Source of the DNA: Oscarella lobularis
Taxonomy: Eukaryota; Porifera; Homoscleromorpha; Homosclerophorida; Oscarellidae
Length of the DNA: 64,000 bases
Direction of reading: 5' to 3'
NCBI RefSeq assembly: GCF_947507565.1
Contig: NC_089183.1
Location: 620,001 to 684,000, forward strand
Shown here: positions 1 through 11,016 of the stretch, piece by piece
How the letters are laid out: every line of letters starts with the position of its first letter
Numbering within the stretch: the first letter of the stretch is position 1
The notes under the pieces: model-generated
Databases searched by the model: none
Seen by the model: the letters and a program-made list of their open reading frames with translations, nothing else
What the model was told of the DNA's origin: nothing
Translations under genes and position numbers: made by a program

Positions 1-1122
1 TTGGAAGATCAGATGGAGGACTCGTCTGATTTAGTCTCAAAACTCCAAGAAGAAAAGGTACTATTGGGGGGAATCGCTGGTATCCTTTGATAATACAGTG
101 GTGTTGGGTAGGCAATACTGGAAAAAAAGCTGGCAGGCCTGCAAGAGGAAAAGACAAAAGAAGATGAACGATCCGAGAAAGAAGGGCGGGATCCCGGGGA
201 ATTGGAAAAGCAACTGGCGGTCATCAGCGAACGCTTGACGAACGAAGAGACGGTGAGGGGAATGCCTGAGGGCGGAACGAGTATAGTAAGACCGTATGTT
301 TAGGAACTAGAGCAGAAAGCTCAGGAGAACACGCGACTCGAGCAGGAGGTGGGCAGGCTGAAGGAACGACTGGAGCGAGCCGAACAGCACATGACTGCAG
401 TCGGAGAAACGGTAAGCGAAGATTCGAGCAGAAGAGACGTCGCGGACGACTCTCGCTCTTTCAGTCAGAGGATAGGGAGAAGCTCGAAGGCGAGATAGCC
501 GACGTAAAGAAAGAGATAAACGATCTGCTTGCCCAGAAAGTGGCGCTGAAGAAGGACGTGGATGATCTTCGGGTGTCTGTTCTTTCGAACGAGCTCGAGC
601 GCAAGCAGTCGACTTCGTCAGGGTCAAGTAGCGGCGGAGCGCCGAGCAGCGAAGACACCGCGTCTTTCAATGCTTCCCATGAAACGAAGAGGTAATAGTT
701 AGGGCTTTTGTAAGATCCTAGATCCTAGAGTTGGAGTAAAGTTGAACAGGGGGATGACTGTATTATGCCTCTAGGCAAATGTCTGAGATGACGCGCTTGG
801 AAATGAGCCTTGAACTGGCCGCCGCTAAGAGTCAACTTGAGGCGGTAGAAAAAGAGAAAGAGCAGATGGCAACGCTCAAAGTAAAACTAGAGAGGGAGCA
901 CACTCTGAGATTGAGATCCAGTTCCGATTCGAGTACGTTTTGATGTCTCTTTCAATTTTTCTCACTATAGAGTGCGCTGTTTGTTTAGATGCTTACAGAG
1001 CGCCCAAATGGGTGAAGGATCTTGAAGTCAAGAAAGCCAAGACCGCAGATATGAGTCCCAAAGTTCGAATTCGAGATCCAGAGAAGCTGTCTTTCAAAGA
1101 AAAGCTTCAGCTGTTTTTATAA
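1..1122 (+). CDS. Coiled-coil protein, C-terminal part (partial at left edge)
   Basis: This is the 3' end of a spliced gene that begins outside the window. Exons fit at 1-57, 112-252, 304-411, 465-691, 775-932 and about 989-1122 (stop TAA), all with GT-AG borders and matching phases. The product is Glu/Lys/Leu-rich heptad sequence typical of a long coiled coil. It is broken by a Ser/Gly-rich linker in the fourth exon and ends in a basic tail with the motif KLSFKEKLQLFL. Two acceptors for the last exon, after position 970 or after 988, keep the same frame. Coiled coils of this kind serve in scaffold or cytoskeletal proteins. I do not recognise the family, and the N-terminal domains that would name it are missing. 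Confidence 0.7.
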
Positions 1123-3684
1123 GTTCATTCACCGTCTATTTTGGTACTGCGTTTCGCAATTTTCACCCTTTTAGCATAGTGGTAAGCTTCGGAGTCGTCG
1201 TAGTTATAGAACAGAAAAACGCTATTTATATATCGAACCAGCAACCCGCGTTAGGTGAAAGCAGCCAGGCCAAAGCCTACCCTAACGTTGATCGCCACGA
1301 AGCTTTCCTTAGCACGTTCTCGCAGTTCTCCGTTCTTACACCGCTTATTGAAAGAGAACCGTCTCCTGCATTTTTCCTCTCGTTTCACCGCTCAATTGAT
1401 CTCCTAAACTGGAAGTAGCATTTGCAAAAATAGATAAAGTATTAGCCTCTTCGTTACCCTAAAATGACCAAGTGGAAAATTTTAGCCGAAGGTGTTGAGC
1501 AATTCAACGAATTGTCTGCATGATAAGGATCGAGAGTCTTTGGCAACCTCACTTTGCTTCTCTCGTCCTCTCCCCCTCTTCTTCTCTTTCTTCTCTTCTC
1601 CTCTCAAGTGGAGCCTAGAAGTTTGGAGTTATGAAAAACCGCGTTGGAAAGTTGAAGCTAGCCAACGCCCTATTTCGAAAGCGTCTGGGAACAAACGTGG
1701 GCGCGCATCGCGTACGTCAACAATTGCCCACCGGTAACGCCAAATTCAACCACAACAAATTTACGGCGACTTTCGCAATTGCCTTCTTAATTAAATTGAT
1801 TAAGCAAACTAGGTCCAAGCAGTGTACATGCTAGGGAGCAAGGGTCTCCAAAAGCGTTTTTTCCTTTTCTCTTTCCTCCTAATTGTACCTACTCTACCCC
1901 GACGTTACAGTTCTTTGAGCAAAAGACGTTCTGGTCAACGACAAACCGGCGCAGGAAAGAAGATTTAGCGCCAACGCCCTAGCTACTCGTGGTGGTCTAG
2001 AAAACGTGGGTGCCCATCTCGTCCATCATGAAAATTGGCCCTACCTACGTTGGGGAAGTTGCAATTAACCCCACGTTGACAGACGTCGATCGCCATTCTA
2101 AACCGATTAGGCAAATGAGGAAACGAATGGGAGAGGAACGTCGACAACGCAGTGAAGGCTACGAGCTTGCTTTCATGCAAAGAGTTAGAAATCTGCTGTA
2201 GATGTATAAGCAGAAATATCATTCTAACTTCTAAGACGGTGAAACGTACAGCTTCCAAGTGTCTGTCTTGCGTCCTCAGGCAACGAACAGAGGTACGCTT
2301 TGCGTTTCTAACTGCAGAATCTTACTTGGCTCATTTGAGAGGTATCTCACGCCTAGTTTGCCGCTCTGGGAGCTGCATGAACCGAAAAAATCTGAAGCGT
2401 GAAAGCTACAGGCTAACTCGCAGAGCAGAGCACGCCTGGCGCACTTTAAGGCTGCCTCCGCGAGGATACCTTTGTAAGACACGTGGCAAAATCTAGACCG
2501 CACGTTCGTCCACTCTGCTTAGCCTGCAAAGCAGTCTGCAGTCTCTTTGTGCTGTCTACTTTTATGGTGAGGAGAGCGATGAGTACTGGAAACAGCCGAT
2601 GTTCCGCAGCTGACGGAGAAAAAAGAAAGAAGGGTTCATCGTGACATAGCGCGCGCGGTAGATAGCTGAGGTCACAAGATTCTGGACGAGAAGAAGGACT
2701 AGGGAACAATGGGAAGCTCTTTGCTAATGTAGATTCTACCGGTAGCCAATAATTTTGACTGTCTGCACGTGGTTCGGTTTTAGCTGTGAGCATGGGTGTC
2801 AATGCAGTCCAGACTCTAGTAGAATTTGAAGGGAACCGTTATCGAAGGGCTTATTCGGCCGAAAAAGGCTAGTGTGTGCGCGCGATGCGCGGCCGGCTGC
2901 ATGGATCGATGCATTCAGCATGGTGTGACCTGGCGTGACCCCTCAAGTTCTTCTCAGCCTCAAACTTTTAATTAAACTAGCAAGCCCTAGCTCTAGTTCA
3001 AAGTTTGACGCCGTTAAACAACTGCAACGAGTCAACTTTTCCTCCGCCGACTTGCATCAATTCACGTCGCCTGCGGCTATGCATGTATCTCCAATCTACC
3101 CTAACAACAACTTGAAAGTTCTTGCTCCTCAAGGCGACTAGATCTAGTCTTGTCGAGTTTTCAAGTTCATGGCTATTGTCGACCGAAATTAATAATTTGA
3201 CCGCTTGGTCGGCGCTCTGCATTGCATAATCGCTCACTTGGTTCGGGTCGGGGAGTCAACTCAGCAGATGCGTATCATGGGTGTAGGTAAAGCTCGGTGC
3301 GTCAGAACGAACCCCCGCGATGCCAAATCCGCTGATATGTAGATTTGGATTTGCATCAACTCACGCCTGACACATCATACTAATACCAAATTAGGCAAAT
3401 TTTGTTTTGCAGTGCCTTTATTAAGGGATGTTGCAAGCGCGATGAGGCCGCCATTTCTATTTCTTCACTTTTCGAAACTTTGACCAACGTGCCAGACTGT
3501 TTGTTCAAAGCCAAACCTCTCGCGCTCTCCTCGGTGCTGTCAAGTTAACGCAATTAGAAATTAGCGAAATCTTTGTGGGTCTTATATTGAATTAATTAGA
3601 TATGCCCTTGATCGCTTGACAAAAGAGAACACCTGCTCCGCGGATTAGTCACTCCTCTTTCGAAAAGCGACCAAGCCAGACAGA
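1123..3684. other. Intergenic, 2.6 kb
   Basis: I see no convincing exon in this stretch on either strand. Open frames are short, lack splice partners and show no domain signal. A weak imperfect direct repeat of about 55 bp (1661-1715 and 1970-2025, both starting with gccaacgccc) and scattered near-copies of taacgttgatcgcc suggest old dispersed repeat material. The last few hundred bases must hold the promoter of the GTPase gene at 3685. Confidence 0.5.
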
Positions 3685-5067
3685 ATGACTCTCCGTCTTG
3701 CTCCGGTAGTGGTGAAAACGTTCTTTGACTACTTCTGCGGTCATCACGCAGAAGACGTAAGAGACAACATATTTTGTGCGTTGGGAGAACGCTGGGAAGA
3801 CATACTGAACACAATGGAGAGAGTTGAGACCGCAGCAAACCTTCCTCGCAATTTTTTTCATCATGTCAGAGACAGTAACGAAAGACAACCACCAACCCAC
3901 TTGAAAGCAATGGGTCAGAACTTATTCGAAGCTGCTAGGAAAAACCTTAGCAATAACAAAGCAAAGCGTGCGTTTCTCATTGCTCTGTGGCTTTGCGTTT
4001 CGCCTGTGTTAGACATGATTCGCGCAAACAAAGAAATAGTCAGGGAGATTGCACTTTATGTGGCCAAACACGACCTTAGACAGCCAGAAGAGGGCGAAAA
4101 CCGACAAAACAGTCCATTGGAACTAAAACTGGCTGCGAACATGAAGGAAGTAACTACATTGAATGTTCTTTTGGTCGGCCGATCAAAGGTAGCGAAATCG
4201 GCGCTGGCAATCGCTCTCTTTGGTGCGTCGGAAGGAACGCCAACCGACAATTCTTACGTTACATGTTTTTCCAGAAAATTTCAAGGCAGAAAAGTCGACC
4301 TTTACGTCTCTGATATTCCAATATACGAAGCAGTTGGAAAGCAAGGACAGCGTGGAGCAGAAAGACTTTTGAATGAAGTAGATGAATACGCCGAGGAAAT
4401 CGATTTATTAGTCGTCTGTCAAGAGATGGGCACCATTAGCTCACATGACCAAATGGTTTTGAGAGCCTTAGGCAGTGTTTTCGAAGACGTTTGGACACAC
4501 TGCGTAGTTGCTCTTGTCAACGCTGCTGGTAACGATCGTACTACGGAAGTCCTCAGGATTCTAAAGATGAAGTACTCCGATTTTCTTGAACACGCTGCCA
4601 GCGAGATTTCGTATGTTCCAGCTGGAAATCAAAAGAGGGATTCCATACCAGGCATTGCTGATTGGATCACTGAATTCTGGATTACTGCTGCTGCAAAAGC
4701 AACAGCCAAAGCAGCAAATTTTCTTCTTGCACATAACCTTCGCTGCGGAAGGATAAACAGTCACGTAAACAATGCCATTATTTTGAAACAGGATCACTAT
4801 GAGAGGATTCAAGCCGTCATCAACAAAACCGTAACAATCCCACTGGCAACGAAAAGACCGAAGAAGAAACTAAGCAAGAAAAAGAAAGCAGCTATTATCG
4901 GTGGTTCAGCAGTTGCCGGCGGCGCTGCAGGTGCCGCAGCAGGCGCGATTCTTGGTCCTCTTGGAGCAGCAGTCGGCGGTTTCCTTGGTAGTGCGGGAGG
5001 AGCATTAGCTGGCGGAATAGGACTTATCGTAAAGAAAAAACTGGATTCGGATTCGGATTCAGATTGA
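3685..5067 (+). CDS. Degenerate P-loop GTPase with C-terminal glycine zipper
   Basis: This is an intronless 460-aa protein. Residues 1-155 are all-helical. Residues 158-335 look like a GTPase fold: a beta strand followed by GRSKVAKS (165-172) stands where a GxxxxGKS/T P-loop is expected, with Ala in place of the third Gly. SDIPIYE (209-215) sits where DxxG is expected, and a hydrophobic strand at 240-246 matches the next core strand. A Lys-rich hinge (389-401) precedes a segment of about 45 residues (403-448) made almost only of Gly, Ala, Ile, Leu and Val with GxxxG spacing, then KKK and an acidic Ser/Asp tail. Glycine zippers of this type insert into or pack within membranes. The overall plan recalls GIMAP/AIG1-like immune GTPases with a membrane anchor, but the P-loop change may weaken nucleotide binding. 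Function is unknown; a membrane-targeted regulatory GTPase is my inference. Confidence 0.75.
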   Translation: MTLRLAPVVVKTFFDYFCGHHAEDVRDNIFCALGERWEDILNTMERVETAANLPRNFFHHVRDSNERQPPTHLKAMGQNLFEAARKNLSNNKAKRAFLIALWLCVSPVLDMIRANKEIVREIALYVAKHDLRQPEEGENRQNSPLELKLAANMKEVTTLNVLLVGRSKVAKSALAIALFGASEGTPTDNSYVTCFSRKFQGRKVDLYVSDIPIYEAVGKQGQRGAERLLNEVDEYAEEIDLLVVCQEMGTISSHDQMVLRALGSVFEDVWTHCVVALVNAAGNDRTTEVLRILKMKYSDFLEHAASEISYVPAGNQKRDSIPGIADWITEFWITAAAKATAKAANFLLAHNLRCGRINSHVNNAIILKQDHYERIQAVINKTVTIPLATKRPKKKLSKKKKAAIIGGSAVAGGAAGAAAGAILGPLGAAVGGFLGSAGGALAGGIGLIVKKKLDSDSDSD

Positions 5068-5890
5068 GTATGATTGTTTGCCATATCTGACTGATTCAGT
5101 TTGTACTGTTGTCATTGAGTTTTGTCGGTCTTCAATTTTTGTAGTTATGATATCGTAACACCGCTGTCTAACCAGACAATCGTTGCGCGTTTCTACTAAG
5201 TTCCAAAGAGTAGAGTGATTCTACAGTACAATAGAGCAAAAGCCACAAGAGTTAGGCGCGATGAAGACTGAAGTCCTTTAGCAACCGGTCAGGTGGACTA
5301 CGATATCGAATTTTGATAAAATTCTATTACCCGGGCAGAATATGACATCTTCTATGAATGAGCAGCAGCCACGTCGTCGGACGGCTCCCTGGGACACTCC
5401 CTGGGGACGGCTCGACGCCAGTGTAACGCGCGTTAGAACAGCGAGCTTCGCCAGCTTCGCTAGCTTCGTCGCATCGTACAGACCCTGCTTACAGATTTTC
5501 TCGATGTAAACAATCGTTACGCACCCTCACCCCGACAATCGTGAGCCTCAGAGCGGTGAATCGATCACGATATCTTTGAAGTTGAATGCAACTCCTCCTC
5601 CCCCGCCGGCGGGATTTATCCCGAATTAACATACTCGTGATGCCGCCGCTCGGCGTCACAAACACGGCGTCGCTGCTTTCAAGGGAGCACCAAATGAGCC
5701 GTTTTTTTCTAATGTACGTGGTCTGTCCTTTCTTCAAGAGTGCCAGTGCATTTACCCTAATGTTATATCAGCGCACAAACGACATATGCGCAATCTGGTA
5801 AAGAAAGTGCGATAGTTTGCTCGCAATGGCAATGCTCAGAGCTACCGATTACTGTATTATGTACACATCGACAGTGCAGTGCTTAGACAT
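5068..5890. other. Intergenic between convergent genes
   Basis: This holds the 3' flanks of the GTPase gene (plus) and the LDLR-A gene (minus). A short run of repeated cttcgccag/cttcgctag units lies near 5445-5470. No exon is supported. Confidence 0.5.
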
Positions 5891-6637
5891 TCAGGCTGCA
5901 CCATTGGGAGATTTTACTGAATTGTTTAGTTCTTGCTGCGCCGCTCGATTCCTTCGTCGTCCATAGCAAGCTAGAGCGACGAGTGTCGCAATGACGACGA
6001 GCACGACAAAGCCAAAAATTGCACCGCCAATAGCCAACCCTATAAACTCCCACTTGATTGCGCCCTCCCCCAAGTGCCCAAAGCAACTCACCATAATTCG
6101 TATCATTGGTACTGCAGTGGTCCTCGTCCGAAGAGTCGCCGCAATCGTCGCTGCCGTCGCACGTCCATCCAACTCGTATGCAGCGCCCATTGCCGCACTG
6201 GAATTCCCCGTCGAAACAGAGAGGCGTTGACGGCAGATTGCAGTCCGCCTCGTCGGACGAGTCGTTACAATCCGAAACGCCGCTGCATACTTGCCGTAGC
6301 GGAACGCACTGGCGACCATCCTTGCAGGAAAATTCCTTTGGTCCACACGTTGTTCTCAGAGCTGGCGGAACAGAAGTCACTGGCGTCGCAATTTGCAGTA
6401 AAGCCGATATTAGTAGGAAAACTAAATTGATGTATTAGGAAAACGCCGCGAATTCCATCCCACTCCCACCACCAACCCCCCCTGCATGCAGCCTTTGAAA
6501 AGAAAAAATTAGCATAGGCCGCAGACAGAGCTAAACCAAGTTCCCAAGTTCCTATTGGAACTTTGGGATCTGCGGTAGCTCTAGCTCTTGCCTCTAACTG
6601 ATTGAACAGAACTATTACCTTCCATCCGTAGACCCAT
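5891..6637 (-). CDS. Small type I membrane protein with two LDLR class A domains
   Basis: Three minus-strand exons fit: 6619-6637 (start ATG), 6092-6421 and 5891-6039 (stop), giving 165 aa. I chose this start because splicing the 19-nt first exon to the second creates a clean signal peptide (MGLRMEVFLLISALLQIA). Two LDLR-A modules follow, each with six Cys and the calcium-binding DxSDE signature (CNDSSDEADC and CGDSSDEDHC). A glycine/valine-rich transmembrane helix and a short basic cytoplasmic tail end the protein. LDLR-A modules bind ligands through acidic, calcium-ordered loops; with only two modules and no endocytic NPxY this could be a co-receptor or a toll-like or viral-type binding partner, which the sequence cannot decide. 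An upstream open stretch (6638-6818) could be 5' UTR. Confidence 0.8.
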
Positions 6638-7090
6638 TGCTATGCGAATACGACCTTCGATGTAGCTCGAATGCACTGCGACCTTTGCACCACCCGACTC
6701 CAGCACGCCGACGAAACTGATCGCGTGCTCGTCGCGTCGTCTCAATAAACCCGTCGCTCCATTTCCGGGCCAATTGGAACTAAGGCTAGTTCCACATTGC
6801 CACTCCCCTCGCGCCTATTTTTGTGTCTCTGGCTTCCAAGCGACCGTTTGGCTCTCCAAAAGGAAACAATTTTAGCTGGAAAAAACTGGCAAAGAGAGAT
6901 GGAATGTAAGGACTCGGGGGGACTCGGGAAGCTCGCGAGACGAACTTCGATCGTCGGTTTGTCAAACCAATTAAAAGCGATTAGGCCGACTTGGTTCTCG
7001 ATCGCATGTCCTGTGTGTACATGACTCACGCGACGTTCGATCGGGCGTCGGTTGCGGCTGGGAAGCGAGTCTGGATAATTCAAGTTTCGC
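6638..7090. other. Intergenic / 5' UTR of the LDLR-A gene
   Basis: The minus strand is open from about 6818 down to the start codon at 6637 and is preceded by an acceptor-like aaaaatag. It is either a transcribed leader or an extra N-terminal exon. The signal peptide placement favours leader. Confidence 0.4.
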
Positions 7091-9940
7091 TTATAAATAT
7101 GATAAAAGTGTGACTACGAGTAGGAGCAACGCGACGCAGCTACCCTGCGCTCGACAACCGCTACAGAGAAAATCCGACTCTTTTTGCGCAGTCAAATTAA
7201 CCGGTATCTGAGCCGAGTAAACATCTCGCTTTTCCTCCAAACATCGACTTCGGGAACTAGACGGCACGGCCCTTTCCTCCGGCAGAGCATAAACATTTGG
7301 GCAATCTCGCCCATCGCCCCATACCGCAGCCAGATACAGATTCGTCTGTCCAAGTCGAACCAGGCAATAATTCAGTTCGCATTCCGCCGGAGTCGAACAA
7401 GAGACGCTATCGTTTTGCAAATCGACGAAATAGTGCGCGTATTCGATGTAGCAGTACTCCGCGACGTCGTCGCCGTCGTCGCCGCCGCCACTCGACGACG
7501 ACAATCCGAGCACGGTCCGAACGTCGGAAAATAGACCGAGACTTATGAGGTTATAAACGACGCTCACTAGGTACGCTTTTAGCGCGAAAATGGGCCCGAG
7601 GAACGTCGATCGGAATGCGCTGTTCGACGACGTCTCGCCCGCGCATTGACCGCGATTTATCGACTTTACCACAACGGTTTCGTTTGTTACCACGCCTCGA
7701 GCAATTGCGTCGTGCACGACGTGGGGCTGCACGTGTCCAAAAAATCGCGGCGGCGGCGACGGCGACGACGAATTCGTGCTGTCTGAAACGACGTAACCGA
7801 GACTGTCGATCAGAAACGTCGACGTCGCCTTGAGTTTCTCCGCCGCATTCCTGACGATTTTCTTGAAGACGGTGCCGTTGAATTTCGCTCCAATTAGAGC
7901 AAAGGTCGCGTTATCGAATCGAAGCTTACTGATCGCTTTGACCTTGTCGTCCGATTCGACGGAAACGGCGACGTCGAACGAGGATAACCAGTCATTGGAA
8001 TGGGCAACGATATCACACTCCCTGTTCGAATATAAGGTCACACCGGCTTGGGTAGAGATGAAGTTCGAGCAGACGTCGTCGTCGTCGTCGTCGTCTCGCG
8101 TCGTCGTCCACGCTCGATACACGCCGAACGCCAGATCGGCGTCGCGAATTATCTGTTCAATAACTTCGTTTCCGCACCGATCAGCTGTCAGATTATCCAC
8201 TAAGTTCTGCAGGAGCTCTGAGCGATTTGATGAGGAGGAGCAACGTCTGTTGTCGAGATGGGCTTTGACTTCAGGGATGTCTTCAACGGTGCTATGTCTC
8301 CTGATAGCAAACGTTTGACTGGTCTCAGGTAGCGTCGCTATTGCGACGCTTAGAGACCAATTCGAGAGGGGAGCGTAATCGTATTGCAAAGAAACGCGTC
8401 CCAAGTCGTTAATTCGATACTGCACTATCTGACGTCCTCTTTGCATTGTAGCCATCTCCGCAACAAACGAATCCGGCAGATCTGGCAGACTAGATCTTTG
8501 TCGATAGATGATTTGACCGTGTTCGTCCGCAATTACGACGTCAATCGAATTCGTCCAACTCCACGGCATAATTCGCCGGAATTCCCTCAGAGGCACCTGA
8601 ACCCCGACAACTCCTAGAACCTCTTCCGAACGAACGACGGGCAACGAGAGCCGAATCACGGGCTCACGAATAAAATACCCGACGTCCGAACGCGTGATCG
8701 CCGCCCGTTCGTCCGGCCAATGATACGCCGCCGAGCGTCCCATCACCGCAACGAAATCCCGCGTCGCCTGTCGTATCGCCGCAATGGAGCGAATCCGGAG
8801 ATAATAACCGGAATTCTCGCACGAAATCAATTTCGCCGAGCCGATATCCTTCGTCGGTACGCCGACGATGAACGTGAAAACCCGCACATCCGTATTCAAC
8901 TTGTTCCAGTTCCGGTAGAACGTCTTGTTGCGCACGTGGGCGCCGTCGGTGAGAAGAACGATGACTTTTTGACTCGAACCCAACGCCGACGAATTGGCGA
9001 ATAGTTCGCTGGCGAGCGCGAACGCCGATTCGTATTGGGATATACCCTTCGTATATATTCGACTCACGTCGTCGTTCAACGCCGCTTTGACGTCGTCGGT
9101 CGGATGGACGAGATATCGCGAACAGCCGAGCGTCGACGGTCCTCGAGCGAACGATTGCGCGGCGACGCGATCTTTTGCACGTAGGAGATTAAGAAGAACT
9201 TTCACCGTTTGCTCGACAATCTTTTTCGCTAATCCGAACATCGTTCCGCTTGCGTCGACGAGAAGAATCAAGTCCATCGACAACACGGACCCGTCGACGT
9301 ACCAATCTTCGAACGATGCGTCGAACGAGGGCGAATTCGCCAGCCAACTCGCGCCCGGGTGCACCCTCACGAAACCGTGTCGACTTCCGAAATAACGAAA
9401 TGTCGTCGACTCGGAAAAATTCGTCGTCAAAGCGACGTCCGACCAACGCAGCGCGCTCTTCACCTCGTCACTTGACATTACCACGTCGACGGGCGCCTTG
9501 ACCGCGCTGATCGAGAAATTGACCGATATTCCTTCGAGATCGTCTCCCAGTGTTAGATTAGCGCTCGCGTCGTGGTAGTGTACCTCGCCCGTGGTCGTCG
9601 TCGCGTTCGTTCGTTCGAGAATTGTTTTCGTTTCGGCGAGAATCGACGCCGCTTCGTCGAGCATCGTTTGGACGTTTGTTCGAAGTTTTTCGGCTTCTCG
9701 TGTCGCGTTGTGGACGATTGTGGCGTAGTGTTTGCTTATGTTTGGATTTCGAGTCGTCGCTCCGCTTGCGTTGGTTACGAGAGTTGTCAAGTCTTTTTCC
9801 AAGTCGAGAGCCACCTGGCGTAGGTTCTCTTCGTAGTAGTGAGGGTCGTGTCGTTGTTGTTGGGCCACTACTAGTCTGCTGTTTAGCAAGAAAACGAGGT
9901 AGAGGAAGAACGATGTCTTGACGCTGAGACAAAAATCCAT
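7091..9940 (-). CDS. Voltage-gated calcium channel alpha2/delta subunit-like (VWA + Cache)
   Basis: This intronless 949-aa protein starts with a signal peptide (residues 1-26) and an alpha2/delta-type N-terminal region rich in N-glycosylation sites. A von Willebrand A domain (about 222-400) carries the metal-binding motif DASGT (229-233), a variant of DxSGS. A Cache-like region follows (about 405-540), with YHWPDERAAITRSDVGYF and the tract around SEEVLGVVGVQVPL. The C-terminus has Cys-rich segments and ends in a short hydrophobic stretch after SGCRAQGS, which suits a GPI anchor. Alpha2/delta proteins are extracellular auxiliary subunits that promote surface delivery of Cav channels through the VWA metal site. 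Length agrees with the family (about 950-1100 aa). CACHD1 is the alternative, but the GPI-like end favours alpha2/delta. A run of seven Asp lies near residue 625. Confidence 0.85.
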   Translation of the reverse strand: MDFCLSVKTSFFLYLVFLLNSRLVVAQQQRHDPHYYEENLRQVALDLEKDLTTLVTNASGATTRNPNISKHYATIVHNATREAEKLRTNVQTMLDEAASILAETKTILERTNATTTTGEVHYHDASANLTLGDDLEGISVNFSISAVKAPVDVVMSSDEVKSALRWSDVALTTNFSESTTFRYFGSRHGFVRVHPGASWLANSPSFDASFEDWYVDGSVLSMDLILLVDASGTMFGLAKKIVEQTVKVLLNLLRAKDRVAAQSFARGPSTLGCSRYLVHPTDDVKAALNDDVSRIYTKGISQYESAFALASELFANSSALGSSQKVIVLLTDGAHVRNKTFYRNWNKLNTDVRVFTFIVGVPTKDIGSAKLISCENSGYYLRIRSIAAIRQATRDFVAVMGRSAAYHWPDERAAITRSDVGYFIREPVIRLSLPVVRSEEVLGVVGVQVPLREFRRIMPWSWTNSIDVVIADEHGQIIYRQRSSLPDLPDSFVAEMATMQRGRQIVQYRINDLGRVSLQYDYAPLSNWSLSVAIATLPETSQTFAIRRHSTVEDIPEVKAHLDNRRCSSSSNRSELLQNLVDNLTADRCGNEVIEQIIRDADLAFGVYRAWTTTRDDDDDDDVCSNFISTQAGVTLYSNRECDIVAHSNDWLSSFDVAVSVESDDKVKAISKLRFDNATFALIGAKFNGTVFKKIVRNAAEKLKATSTFLIDSLGYVVSDSTNSSSPSPPPRFFGHVQPHVVHDAIARGVVTNETVVVKSINRGQCAGETSSNSAFRSTFLGPIFALKAYLVSVVYNLISLGLFSDVRTVLGLSSSSGGGDDGDDVAEYCYIEYAHYFVDLQNDSVSCSTPAECELNYCLVRLGQTNLYLAAVWGDGRDCPNVYALPEERAVPSSSRSRCLEEKRDVYSAQIPVNLTAQKESDFLCSGCRAQGSCVALLLLVVTLLSYL

Positions 9941-10067
9941 CTAGCAATCCCTCTGACTTAGTCTTGCGGGAAAAGATCGATTCGGTGGGGGAGAAACCAT
10001 GGACTGACGCCTCACGGACGTTGCCTTGACGCTCTGGAGTTGGTTAGCGCACGTTATATGTGAAACC

Positions 10068-10166
10068 ATGCAGAAAACTATGCAGGTCGTTGCCATCGCT
10101 CTTTTGCTCTTGCTGATCGTCACGGCTCATGTGCACGTCGTTTCACCACGCGAAAAAGTGCAGTAA
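10068..10166 (+). CDS. Small secreted peptide, copy 1 (probably truncated)
   Basis: A 32-aa frame begins MQKTMQVVAIALLLLLIVTA, a strong signal peptide, and stops soon after it (SPREKVQ). The DNA from about 10031 matches the second copy at 10966-11172 closely through the signal peptide and then diverges, so this copy may be a broken paralogue whose mature part was lost. It lies head-to-head with the alpha2/delta gene. I do not recognise the peptide. Confidence 0.4.
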   Translation: MQKTMQVVAIALLLLLIVTAHVHVVSPREKVQ

Positions 10167-10764
10167 AGCTTTCAGACGCACAGCTAGAGCTTTTATTGCC
10201 TTGGTTTCCAGATTGCGCAGACAGCTCCGTTTACCCGTCCTTCTCCCGGTAAACCAAATCCGCCACCCAGGCCGAAGCCATCCTGCATTGGCTGCAAACG
10301 TCAGGCAACGGCGTCGGCGTCTGCATATGGTGTTGGAAATAAAAATCGTGGGTTTGGGTAATTAAAAATGATGCTGCAGTAAGCATCTTGGAAGGCGACG
10401 CATACTGCGAGACGGATTTCATAAGTGAACTCATTTTCGTTTGATTAGCGGCGTACCAGATTAAGCAATAGGTTTGGTCTATTAGATAGGTAGATGTTCA
10501 GTCTGAGATAATGAATTTTGCAAGTTTTACAACCGTTTTAGCGCAGGCCATCGGCTATCCTTACTGCACAGAAATTTAATGGAGCCAAAGAACCTTTAGG
10601 GTGTGTGCCGTTTGAATCACGTACAGAAGGAATCTCAATGACCATCAATTCAAAATTTTTCTACGGTCACGCGGGTGAGTGGGAGGGGCCTGGAGGGGCC
10701 TGGGTACGAGGCTAGCTAGTAGAAGTTGCGAGCGCACACAAATTTAATGGAGCCACAGAACCTC

Positions 10765-10961
10765 TACATTTTAGTAGTTTTTCGGCCGGACTTCCTGCTC
10801 TTGGCGATGAGTAAGTAATTGATTGAAGACACCTATTGTTTATGCACAAAACGTCTATTACAAAAGCACTCCACTTTCTGGGGGTACACTTGCATAGTAG
10901 CGTGCTTGGACGGGATCCACCCACGATGAAGTCCGTGCTCATGGTCGCCGAGAAGCCGTCC
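10765..10961 (+). pseudogene. Duplicated TOP3B promoter and first 12 codons
   Basis: Sequence from tacattttagtag to the start codon at 10926 repeats the region just upstream of the real TOP3B start at 11471. It continues through codons 1-12 ([12 protein letters not shown]) and then switches abruptly to gtgacgctctggag, the left edge of the second peptide copy. This is the junction of a tandem duplication of roughly 930 bp. The fragment has no further TOP3B coding sequence. Confidence 0.85.
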
Positions 10962-11016
10962 GTGACGCTCTGGAGTTGGTTAGCGCACGTTATCTGTGAA
11001 ATCCGTGCAGAAAACT

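Noticed and set aside
5489-5801. Short frames on both strands downstream of the LDLR-A gene
   Set aside because: No signal peptide, domain or exon linkage; they lie in the shared 3' flank.
9250-9921. Several Arg-rich plus-strand frames over the alpha2/delta gene
   Set aside because: Shadow frames of a CG-rich exon with no splice sites or start context.
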